DNA of 64,000 nt. It comes from Treponema succinifaciens DSM 2489 (lineage in GTDB: Bacteria; Spirochaetota; Spirochaetia; Treponematales; Treponemataceae). A program made the position numbers and the translations under genes. Shown piece after piece: positions 56,745 to 64,000 of this stretch. Location: NCBI RefSeq assembly GCF_000195275.1, contig NC_015385.1, positions 1,628,501-1,692,500 of the forward strand. Reading direction: 5' to 3'. Every line of letters begins with the position of its first letter. Positions within the stretch are counted from its first letter, which is position 1. The notes beneath the pieces were generated by a model. It was not told where the DNA came from and did not search any database. It worked only from the letters and a program-made list of their open reading frames with translations.

Positions 56745-58772
56745 ATGTCTCTTGAAAATGATTTAAAGGACAAGCTCAATCCAGAGCAATACAAAGCTGT
56801 GTCTACAATTGAAGGACCGATTTTAATAATTGCAGGCGCAGGCTCTGGAAAAACCCGCGTAATCACTTACAGAATCGCCAATATGCTTGAAAAAGGAATT
56901 CCGCAAAGCCAGATTCTTGCGCTCACTTTTACAAACAAAGCCGCAAAAGAAATGGAAGAGCGCATAAAAGAGCTTACTGGAAAAAAACTGAACAATCTTA
57001 CAGTCAGCACTTTTCATGCATTTGGAGTCCGAATTTTAAGACAGGAAATTACAAAGCTTGGCTACCGGGAAAATTTTTCAATTTATGATGAAACCGACAA
57101 AAAAGCTCTAATAAAAGAAAGCGGACGTGAACTGAAATTTTCAGCAGACGCAATGGATCTTTATAAAATAAGCACATTGTTCAGCGATATAAAAACCGGA
57201 CGCAAAAGCTGGAATTCCGAAAGCGATATGTACAGAAGCCTTTACGAAGAATATCAGTCTGGGCTTAAGCTTTTCAATTCCGTTGACTTTGACGACTTGA
57301 TTGTGCTCCCGATAAAACTTTTTAAAGAGAACCCAGAAGTTTTGGAAGCATACAGAAACAGATTCCGCTACATAATGGTTGACGAATTTCAGGACACAAG
57401 CCATCAGCAGTACGAAATGATGCATCTTCTTGCAAACAAAAATATCGCGGTCGTTGGCGATGACGACCAAAGCATTTACAGCTGGCGGGGTGCGGACTTT
57501 CAGAATATAATCAATTTTGAAAAAGATTTTCCTGATGTTACTGAAATAAGACTTGAGCAGAATTATCGTTCAACTGGCACAATTTTGGCGGCGGCAAACG
57601 GAGTAATAAAGCACAACACAAACCGCAAAGACAAAGAACTTTGGAGCGGAAACGGAAACGGAAAACCAATCGAGCTTTATTCGCCGGAAAACGAAGCCGC
57701 AGAAGCTGACTTTATTGCAGAAGGAATTCTTGGAATCAGCGTAGACGAAAAACGCAACTATGACGACTTTGGAGTTTTAATCCGGGCAAACACACAAAGC
57801 CGTGCAATTGAAGAAGCTTTTCTTGAAAACAACATTCCATATACAATGAGCGGTGGTACAAGTTTTTTTGAGCGAAAAGAAATAAAAGACATTATCAGCT
57901 ATCTGCGCGTAATAGCAAACCATGACGACGACATAAATCTTTTGCGCATAATAAACACACCGCGGCGTGGAATCGGAAAGGCTGCAATCGAATCGATAAA
58001 CAAAGTCGCTTCAACAATGAATTTTTCTCTTTGGGAATCCATTCAGGCAATTTTGTCATCTTCGGAAGAGGAATGCCCTGTAAGTGAAAAAACAAAAGCG
58101 GATTTTGAAGTCTTTTCAAATATAATAGAAAATTCCAAAAGCATGCTTTCTGGAAAAGGACTTGCAAAAAAAGTTCGCGCTTTAGTAGATGAAATAAATT
58201 ATTTTGACTACTTGATTTCAGAAAATCCCAAAAGCGAAAAATCCGCAAGGTTCAAATACATGAACATCGAAAGCTTAATCAAGAGCATGGAGCAATGGGA
58301 AAACAATCCAAACTATGACGACACAAGTCTTTACGCATATTTAAACAGAATCACTTTAATTTCACGTGACGACATGGACGACGAGCAGGACAAAGGCAAA
58401 GTGAATTTAATGACAATCCACGCAAGCAAGGGGCTGGAATTTCCAGTTGTATTTATTGCCGGAGCGGAAGAAGGTCTTATGCCTCATGCCCATGCTGTAG
58501 AAGAGGGCGGAGATGCGGCGATTGAAGAAGAACGGCGGCTTTTTTACGTTGCAGTTACAAGAGCAAGAGACAGGCTTTTAATTTCCTCATGCTCACACAG
58601 AAGAAAAATGACATCCACAGTTGAATGCGAGCCGAGCCGCTTCCTTGATGAAATTCCAAAAAATCTTGTTGAGTATCACGAGCCTTCAAAAGAAGTGGAT
58701 GCAGAAACAGCCCACGAGCTTTTGCAAAACATGCTGAAAAACATGGCAAAGCCAAGAGTTCCAAAGATTTAA
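56745..58772 (+). CDS. pcrA: UvrD/Rep/PcrA-type DNA helicase
   Basis: A 675-residue SF1A helicase. Motif I is GAGSGKTRVITYRIANM, Ia LTFTNKAAKEMEERI, II IMVDEFQDTSHQQYEMM, III VGDDDQSIYSWRGAD, IV RLEQNYRS, V VNLMTIHASKGLEFPVVFI and VI EEERRLFYVAVTRARDRLLI. It lacks a long PcrA C-terminal tail, so it may be Rep- or PcrA-like; the symbol is provisional. It starts about 30 bp after the receptor gene. Confidence 0.9.
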   Translation: MSLENDLKDKLNPEQYKAVSTIEGPILIIAGAGSGKTRVITYRIANMLEKGIPQSQILALTFTNKAAKEMEERIKELTGKKLNNLTVSTFHAFGVRILRQEITKLGYRENFSIYDETDKKALIKESGRELKFSADAMDLYKISTLFSDIKTGRKSWNSESDMYRSLYEEYQSGLKLFNSVDFDDLIVLPIKLFKENPEVLEAYRNRFRYIMVDEFQDTSHQQYEMMHLLANKNIAVVGDDDQSIYSWRGADFQNIINFEKDFPDVTEIRLEQNYRSTGTILAAANGVIKHNTNRKDKELWSGNGNGKPIELYSPENEAAEADFIAEGILGISVDEKRNYDDFGVLIRANTQSRAIEEAFLENNIPYTMSGGTSFFERKEIKDIISYLRVIANHDDDINLLRIINTPRRGIGKAAIESINKVASTMNFSLWESIQAILSSSEEECPVSEKTKADFEVFSNIIENSKSMLSGKGLAKKVRALVDEINYFDYLISENPKSEKSARFKYMNIESLIKSMEQWENNPNYDDTSLYAYLNRITLISRDDMDDEQDKGKVNLMTIHASKGLEFPVVFIAGAEEGLMPHAHAVEEGGDAAIEEERRLFYVAVTRARDRLLISSCSHRRKMTSTVECEPSRFLDEIPKNLVEYHEPSKEVDAETAHELLQNMLKNMAKPRVPKI

Positions 58773-58829
58773 CAGTTCCAAGCAAGATTGATATTTGCAA
58801 ATGCAAAGTTCTTGTGTTATAATGAAAAA

Positions 58830-59396
58830 ATGCGAATAATTTTATCGAGAACAGTTTTTACTATTTTAACGGCAGTATATGCACTGGCATTTTTTTCTTG
58901 CGCAACTTCGCCTAAGAATTCGGAATTCCTTAAAGTTGAAGACAAGCAGACTCCGCCGCCATTGCTGACAGAACTTCCTGTTATTGAATATTCTGGAATC
59001 GGAATAAAATATGAAGTTGAGTCCATGCTGCTTCATCACTTTCTTGTTGTTCAAGACAAAGATGCAAGCGGACAGTTTGCGGCGCGGCTTCTTGATGAGG
59101 CGGCAACAGCTAAACTCAAGGTAAAGTTTCCGGCCGGAACTTACGAATGCCTTATAAAAGAAAAAGCCACAGATTCCGACCACAGCGCATTTTATGTTTA
59201 TATTGACAACACGCCTTTCCGCGTTTATCCAAGCAATCCGCCGTTAGGAACCTGGGAACTTACAACAAGAGCGCCAATTTATTTTACAATTGACGAGCCG
59301 CGCACAATTCTTATCACAATTCAGGCGAATTCCGAGCAAAAAACTGGTGATGTCGGAATGAACTTAGACTTTATACAGTTCGTAAAAAGGCAGTAA
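58830..59396 (+). CDS. Small lipoprotein with a carbohydrate-binding-like beta-sandwich
   Basis: 188 residues with lipobox LAFFSC. The mature part has the order of CBM6/35-type jelly-roll modules: YEVESMLLHHFLVVQDKDASGQFAARLLDE, LKVKFPAGTYECLIKEKATDSDHSAFYVYIDN, and the closing VGMNLDFIQFV. ATG 58830 was chosen because it places the signal correctly; an upstream ATG at 58788 is in frame. Function unknown; role in sugar or wall binding is only suggested by fold pattern. Confidence 0.7.
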   Translation: MRIILSRTVFTILTAVYALAFFSCATSPKNSEFLKVEDKQTPPPLLTELPVIEYSGIGIKYEVESMLLHHFLVVQDKDASGQFAARLLDEAATAKLKVKFPAGTYECLIKEKATDSDHSAFYVYIDNTPFRVYPSNPPLGTWELTTRAPIYFTIDEPRTILITIQANSEQKTGDVGMNLDFIQFVKRQ

Positions 59397-59416
59397 CCAG
59401 CATTTTTATGCATAAG

Positions 59417-59442
59417 AAAAGCCTCATTTTCGTGAGGCTTTT
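59417..59442. terminator. Bidirectional terminator between the lipoprotein gene and rmlB
   Basis: AAAAGCCTCA pairs perfectly with TGAGGCTTTT around TTTTCG. The A and T tracts at each side let it serve both converging transcripts. Confidence 0.85.
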
Positions 59443-59451
59443 CCTTTAGCT

Positions 59452-60567
59452 TTATCTTGACTTGTAGTTAGCGTCTATCCATTTTGTGTATTCACCGCTA
59501 AGAATGTGGTTAACCCATTCTGTATTTTTTAGATACCAGTCAACAGTCGCATTCAAGCCTTCCTCAAAAGTCATTTTGCGCTGCCAGCCAAGCTCAGTTT
59601 TTATTTTTGTACAGTCAATCGCATAACGCTTGTCATGTCCCGGACGGTCTTTTACATAAGTGATTGTTTTTTCAATTTCAGAAGCAGGCTTTCCGAGTTT
59701 TTCAGCAGAAAGCTCAATCACTTTATGAAGAAGCTTTATATTCTGCCATTCATTTTCTCCGCCAATGTTATATTTCTGACCAGTGCGCCCTTTGTTTACA
59801 ATAAGCCAAACTGCGCGGTTGTGATCTTCAACATAAATCCAGTCGCGGATATTGTCGCCTTTGCCATAAACAGGAAGAGGCTTTCCGTCGCGGATATTGC
59901 TAATCATAAGAGGCAGAAGTTTTTCAGGGAACTGATAAGGTCCGTAATTGTTTGTGCAGTTACTTAAAGTAAGCGGCAAACCATAAGTATGGAAATACGC
60001 CATTGCAATATGGTCAGAACTTGCCTTGCTAGAAGAATACGGAGATCGAGGATCATAAGGAGTTGTTTCTGTAAAATATCCTGTCTCACCAAGTGAACCG
60101 TAAACTTCATCTGTTGAAATATGATGAAAAAGAACATCATCCCTGAATGTTCCGTCCGGCTTTTTCCAAAAACTGCGGGCAGCATCCAAAAGTGTAAAAG
60201 TTCCCATTACATTTGTTTTTATAAAAGTTTCAGGTCCCAAGATAGAACGGTCAACGTGGCTTTCCGCAGCAAAATGAATGATTGTGTCAATGTCATACTG
60301 CTTTAAAATCCGCTCAATTTCCGGGCGGTTGCAAATATCCACTTTTTCAAAAAAATAACGCTTTCCGCCGAATTTTTCCTCAACATCTTTTAAGGACTCA
60401 AGATTTCCGGCATAAGTAAGGCAGTCAACATTCACAACATTTCCGCTAAAATCTGCATCATTAAAAAGATTTCCATTCGCTGAAGAAAGTCCAAACAAAT
60501 AGTGAATAAAATTCGAGCCGATAAAACCTGCACCGCCAGTTACAAGAATATTTTTTAGTTTGCGCAT
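59452..60567 (-). CDS. rmlB: dTDP-glucose 4,6-dehydratase
   Basis: A 371-residue extended-SDR enzyme making dTDP-4-keto-6-deoxyglucose. The NAD loop is TGGAGFIGSNFIHYL, with HFAAESHVDRSI, HISTDEVYGSLG and YSSSKASSDH (catalytic Tyr-Lys) and NCTNNYGPYQFPEKLLPLMI. ATG 60567 (MRKLKNILVTGG) lies one base after the rmlC stop with GGGA upstream; the reading from 60591 overlaps rmlC. Confidence 0.95.
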   Translation of the reverse strand: MRKLKNILVTGGAGFIGSNFIHYLFGLSSANGNLFNDADFSGNVVNVDCLTYAGNLESLKDVEEKFGGKRYFFEKVDICNRPEIERILKQYDIDTIIHFAAESHVDRSILGPETFIKTNVMGTFTLLDAARSFWKKPDGTFRDDVLFHHISTDEVYGSLGETGYFTETTPYDPRSPYSSSKASSDHIAMAYFHTYGLPLTLSNCTNNYGPYQFPEKLLPLMISNIRDGKPLPVYGKGDNIRDWIYVEDHNRAVWLIVNKGRTGQKYNIGGENEWQNIKLLHKVIELSAEKLGKPASEIEKTITYVKDRPGHDKRYAIDCTKIKTELGWQRKMTFEEGLNATVDWYLKNTEWVNHILSGEYTKWIDANYKSR

Positions 60568-60568
60568 T

Positions 60569-61168
60569 TTATTTTCCCTGCCATTTTCCATTTAAATCAA
60601 AATAATCCGCATCAAAAGAGAATGCCAGATGTTTTTTGTCTTTTTCACTTAAAAGTGGAGTTTCTCCTGCGCCAACAGACTTCCAGTCAACTCCAATTGA
60701 AGAATCATTCCACATCAAGCCGTCTTCATCTTCCGGATGATAAAAGTCCGTGCATTTGTAAGCAAAAACCGCCGAATCAGAAATCACATAAAATCCGTGG
60801 GCAAAGCCTTCTGGAATATAAAACTGATTTTGCTTTTCGCTGTCAAGGACAACTCCGTAATATTTTCCAAATGTAGCAGAACCTTTGCGCAAATCCACAG
60901 CAACATCAAAAACTTTTCCCTGCAATGAGCGCACAAGTTTTCCCTGAGGATGCCTTGTCTGAAAGTGCAGTCCGCGCAAAACGCCTTTTGACGAAGATGA
61001 CTGATTGTCCTGAACAAATTTCATTTTTAGTCCGGCTTCAAAAAAATCTTTTTCACTGTAAGTTTCCAAAAAATATCCGCGGCTGTCTCCAAAGACTTTT
61101 GGCTGAATTTCATAAAGTCCTGCAAATTCTGTTCCGTCAGAAGAATAGCATTTTTTAAAGTCGAACAT
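60569..61168 (-). CDS. rmlC: dTDP-4-dehydrorhamnose 3,5-epimerase
   Basis: A 199-residue cupin epimerase. Active-site segments are QDNQSSSSKGVLRGLHFQTRHPQGKLVRSLQGKVFDVAVDLR, PEGFAHGFYVISDSAVFAYKCTDFYHPEDEDGLMWND. The start codon shares a base with the rmlA stop (TGATG). Middle gene of rmlA-C-B. No rmlD is seen in the window, so dTDP-rhamnose synthesis is not complete here. Confidence 0.94.
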   Translation of the reverse strand: MFDFKKCYSSDGTEFAGLYEIQPKVFGDSRGYFLETYSEKDFFEAGLKMKFVQDNQSSSSKGVLRGLHFQTRHPQGKLVRSLQGKVFDVAVDLRKGSATFGKYYGVVLDSEKQNQFYIPEGFAHGFYVISDSAVFAYKCTDFYHPEDEDGLMWNDSSIGVDWKSVGAGETPLLSEKDKKHLAFSFDADYFDLNGKWQGK

Positions 61169-62043
61169 CAGTTTGCTCCTGCGATATATTCAAGATAACG
61201 GCCATATTCTGTTTTGTAGCCTGAAGCAAGAGACAAAAGCTCTTCTTTTGAAATCCATCCGTTGCGGAATGCAATTTCTTCAATGCAACTTACATACATT
61301 CCCTGTCGTTTTTGAATTGTAGCAATAAAATTGCTTGCTTCCAAAAGTCCGTCGTAAGTTCCTGTATCAAGCCAAGCCATTCCGCGTCCAAGCAGTTCAA
61401 CAGAAAGCTCTCCTCTTGAAAGGAATTCATTGTTTATAGAAGTTATTTCAATTTCACCACGGGCAGAAGGTTTTACATCAGTGGCGATTTTTACAACGTC
61501 ATTTGAATAAAAGTAAAGTCCCGGAACCGCATAGTTTGATTTTGGAACTAAAGGCTTTTCTTCAATTCCTAAAACCTTTCCAGATTTATCGAATTCAACA
61601 ACTCCGTAAGCTGAAGGCTCTTTTACATAATAGCCGAAAATCACACTACCCTTTCCAGATTCAACAGTTTCTTTTGCGCGCTTTAAAGTTGAAGTGAAAG
61701 ACTGTCCGTAAAAAATGTTGTCGCCAAGAACCAATGCAACACTGTCATCTGCAATAAAATCTTTTCCAATAATAAAAGCATCAGCAAGTCCGCGCGGTTT
61801 TTCCTGAACTTTATATTCAAATTTCATTCCAAGCCAGCTTCCGTCTCCAAAAAGCTCCTTAAATAAAGGCAAATCTCTTGGAGTTGAAATTATAAGAACT
61901 TCTTTTATTCCCGCAAGCATAAGGCAACTTAACGGATAATAAATCATCGGTTTATCATACAACGGAAGAATCTGCTTTGAAACAGCTTTTGTGATTGGAT
62001 AAAGTCTAGTTCCAGAACCGCCTGCTAAAATAATCCCCTTCAT
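61168..62043 (-). CDS. rmlA: Glucose-1-phosphate thymidylyltransferase
   Basis: A 291-residue nucleotidyltransferase making dTDP-glucose. The nucleotide site is [35 protein letters not shown], with [42 protein letters not shown] and [16 protein letters not shown]. First of the three rml genes, 17 bp after the wzz-like gene. Confidence 0.95.
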   Translation of the reverse strand: MKGIILAGGSGTRLYPITKAVSKQILPLYDKPMIYYPLSCLMLAGIKEVLIISTPRDLPLFKELFGDGSWLGMKFEYKVQEKPRGLADAFIIGKDFIADDSVALVLGDNIFYGQSFTSTLKRAKETVESGKGSVIFGYYVKEPSAYGVVEFDKSGKVLGIEEKPLVPKSNYAVPGLYFYSNDVVKIATDVKPSARGEIEITSINNEFLSRGELSVELLGRGMAWLDTGTYDGLLEASNFIATIQKRQGMYVSCIEEIAFRNGWISKEELLSLASGYKTEYGRYLEYIAGAN

Positions 62044-62060
62044 TTTAAACCTCTAAAAAT

Positions 62061-62924
62061 TTATTTTCCTTCGTCCCATGCTTTTTTTATTAAGGAAACA
62101 GCATTTTCATCATTCTTAATATTTTCAATTGCATTCAAAAGAAACGCTGTAAAAACAAAAATAAAGAATGCGGCAAAAGTTGCAACTATAATAAATTTAA
62201 TTGTTCTTTTACCAGAATCTACTACAGAAGAAAGAAGAATAGGAGCTGAAACAAATTTATCATGGCTGGCTTTAAATGTTTTTATATCTGAAGAAATCTC
62301 AAGACAATTTACAGACACAGAAATAGTTTTTATTTCCGACTTTTTATTTTCTTCTCTCCAAACAACTGGCAAACTCAAATTTCCATATTGCTCAATAATT
62401 TTATCAGCATTTTCTTCCAATGAATTAATTCTTTGCATAGCAGAATCTTCTATATAGGAGTTCGTGCTTTTTAAAAGCTCTAAAATAAAAGCATTTAATT
62501 CATTTTCTTTTTCAGCAGGAATTTTGCAAAGCAGTGTAATTCGGTCAGAAGCATTAGACGACTGAACAGAAAAAGTTCCTCCAAGTACTGCTTGCTCTGC
62601 GTTTTCAAAAATATGAAAATCTCTTTGGCACTCAGAAATTACAGCAGGATCTTGCATATAATCAACAGCAGATTTAATAACATCATATCCTGTCGCATTG
62701 AAAACACTAGCAGGCAAACGTTCTGTTTTTAGCGCATAGGAAATCGTAAGTGTTTTTTTATTCAACGAAGGAACAAATTTCGGCAGAACAAAAAGCCATG
62801 CAAAGGCGGCAAGCGCAACAGCAAGCGTTCCTATAACTACAAGTTTTCTATAGCGGACAAGAACCGCAAACAAGTCAATCAAAGAAATTTCATCTTCATT
62901 ATTATTTTCGTACTGTTCAGTCAT
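62061..62924 (-). CDS. Wzz-like polysaccharide chain-length determinant
   Basis: 287 residues. Two transmembrane helices, near residues 31-52 (VVIGTLAVALAAFAWLFVLP) and 245-268 (FIIVATFAAFFIFVFTAFLLNA), enclose a periplasmic alpha/beta domain with a coiled segment, as in Wzz proteins. The N-terminus EISLIDLFAVLVRYRKLV is typical. It sits upstream of rmlA, linking it to surface polysaccharide assembly. Confidence 0.85.
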   Translation of the reverse strand: MTEQYENNNEDEISLIDLFAVLVRYRKLVVIGTLAVALAAFAWLFVLPKFVPSLNKKTLTISYALKTERLPASVFNATGYDVIKSAVDYMQDPAVISECQRDFHIFENAEQAVLGGTFSVQSSNASDRITLLCKIPAEKENELNAFILELLKSTNSYIEDSAMQRINSLEENADKIIEQYGNLSLPVVWREENKKSEIKTISVSVNCLEISSDIKTFKASHDKFVSAPILLSSVVDSGKRTIKFIIVATFAAFFIFVFTAFLLNAIENIKNDENAVSLIKKAWDEGK

Positions 62925-62972
62925 AAGTCTATTCTATTATTTATTATTTCAAAAATCAATAACAATTCAGTT

Positions 62973-64000
62973 TTAGTCAGTCAAACCGCTTTTAGGAATT
63001 CCAACACGGTTCAAGGGCCAGAATCTAAAGCAGGCTTTTCCAAGCATACGGCTTCTGTTTACATATTGAGGCGCAAGGCTTGTATAGTAAGTTACAGACA
63101 TTGAATCCATTGGCGAAATTGAAATTAAAGTCTGCTCATAGCTATGGCGCATATCAAGAGAATTGTAGCGGTTGTCGCCCATCATAAAATAGCAGTTTTC
63201 TGGAATGTACTGAGCGTTTCCATTCTTGTCATTTGCAGGAAAAACAGGAAGATTTCTTAAATCCATTTCAAGAATGTAAAGGCAAAGTTCCTGAGCCGCC
63301 TTAAGATATTCCATGCGCACGGAATCAGTCTGCCATTTTGAAACAGGAATTTCCGAAGCTAAAAGGCTTGCATTTCTTACAAGAATCCTGCCGAATAAAA
63401 GCTTTGCCATTACATTGAGCCTAAAACTTGATTCCATATATGCGTCGCTTCCAAGCTGATTTAAAATATTATTTTCACGGTGCCAGCTGTTCAGAAATGA
63501 GTCAACCCAATCGGAGCCTCCTTTTACAGTTAAAAGCGAAATCGTTTCGTTGTTTATATTTGAAAACAAATTATAGACAAATAAATCCCGCGCTGAAAAA
63601 ATTTCTTCTATAGATTTGCCTGAATTTTCTTTTGGACGCGCATAACGAGCAAATTCCTTGGAAAGTTTTTCGCATTCAGATTTTGCGCTGTTCAAGTCAA
63701 GAGTTCTGCGCTGCTCTTCAATTTTCAAAGTCGATTCAGCCTGTGATTCAGAAAGAGGAATTGTCTGTATTTTTGACTTTATCTTTGAAGAAAGCGGATT
63801 CAAATTCCAGGCAGCCCAAGAAGAGTCCTGCTCTACAGGCTTAAATTCCTGATTATCTTTTGTGCGCGAATAAAGAGTTCCGTCAAGCATATAAATCTGT
63901 TCGCCCGGAACTGCGGTTACACGCTTTACAAGAGGGTCGGCTTTTATTTCGCCGTGCTCATCTGTATTTGTCTTTAAAAGCGTAAGGCTGCACATATAAA
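62973..64000 (-). CDS. Signal peptidase I with a large internal insertion (5' end outside window)
   Basis: At least 341 residues; the frame is open to the window end, so the N-terminal membrane anchor and the catalytic Ser are not visible. The catalytic Lys box is DPLVKRVTAVPGEQIYMLDGTLYSR and the later box is YIPENCYFMMGDNRYNSLDMRHS. Between them lie about 220 residues, far more than in LepB, mostly helical and without a recognised domain. It ends MLGKACFRFWPLNRVG, the standard S26 closing motif. Upstream of the polysaccharide cluster. Confidence 0.85.
   Translation of the reverse strand, partial: YMCSLTLLKTNTDEHGEIKADPLVKRVTAVPGEQIYMLDGTLYSRTKDNQEFKPVEQDSSWAAWNLNPLSSKIKSKIQTIPLSESQAESTLKIEEQRRTLDLNSAKSECEKLSKEFARYARPKENSGKSIEEIFSARDLFVYNLFSNINNETISLLTVKGGSDWVDSFLNSWHRENNILNQLGSDAYMESSFRLNVMAKLLFGRILVRNASLLASEIPVSKWQTDSVRMEYLKAAQELCLYILEMDLRNLPVFPANDKNGNAQYIPENCYFMMGDNRYNSLDMRHSYEQTLISISPMDSMSVTYYTSLAPQYVNRSRMLGKACFRFWPLNRVGIPKSGLTD

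Overview
The window is typical of a spirochaete of the genus Treponema (moderate-to-low G+C, AT-rich gaps). Evidence for this is a long flagellar operon in the treponemal order, including flbB, fliY and fapA, a FlgE hook protein that keeps the Lys165/Cys178 pair used for lysinoalanine cross-linking in T. denticola, a eukaryotic-type hexokinase, and many lipoproteins. The species cannot be fixed from the sequence alone; a host-associated (gut or oral) treponeme is plausible.

Layout. 1-5240: tail of an antitoxin, then the sufC-B-D-S-U iron-sulfur operon on the minus strand. 5240-12000: an accessory region with a transposon-like 215-bp element, a formylglycine-enzyme-like lipoprotein, a small L,D-transpeptidase-like protein, a 22-bp tandem repeat, tRNA-Arg, and two tandem paralogous lipoprotein genes, one of them frameshifted in a poly-G tract. 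11965-14131: a polar amino acid ABC transporter whose binding protein looks circularly permuted. 14242-25920: miaB, a second 215-bp element, a small CBM48-like secreted protein, folE2-folD, an outer-membrane protein, a lipoprotein, a RarA fusion, trmN6, a YhcC-type radical SAM protein and gap, whose 3' end and terminator are tandemly duplicated. 25921-28119: a nucleotide-sugar epimerase and a GT8 glycosyltransferase.

28140-44768: the main flagellar/motility block on the minus strand (transcribed flbD, motA, motB, fliL, fliM, fliY, fliO, fliP, fliQ, fliR, flhB, flhA, flhF, flhG, a membrane protein, fliA, fapA). Upstream of it, 44888-48914 carries an HD-domain protein, an OmpR-type two-component pair, miaA and rpoZ. 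This block separates the motility genes from flbB-fliK-flgD-flgE (49136-53113).

53217-59396: hexokinase, the third 215-bp element, a methyl-accepting chemotaxis protein, a UvrD/PcrA helicase and a small lipoprotein. 59452-64000: a surface-polysaccharide cluster (rmlA, rmlC, rmlB for dTDP-sugars, a Wzz-like chain-length regulator) preceded by a signal peptidase I with a large insertion that runs off the window end.

The points most worth following up are the permuted binding protein, the poly-G tract in the mosaic lipoprotein pair, the 215-bp mobile element (three copies, each with a perfect 10-bp target duplication), and the alternating-orientation 22-bp repeat array.
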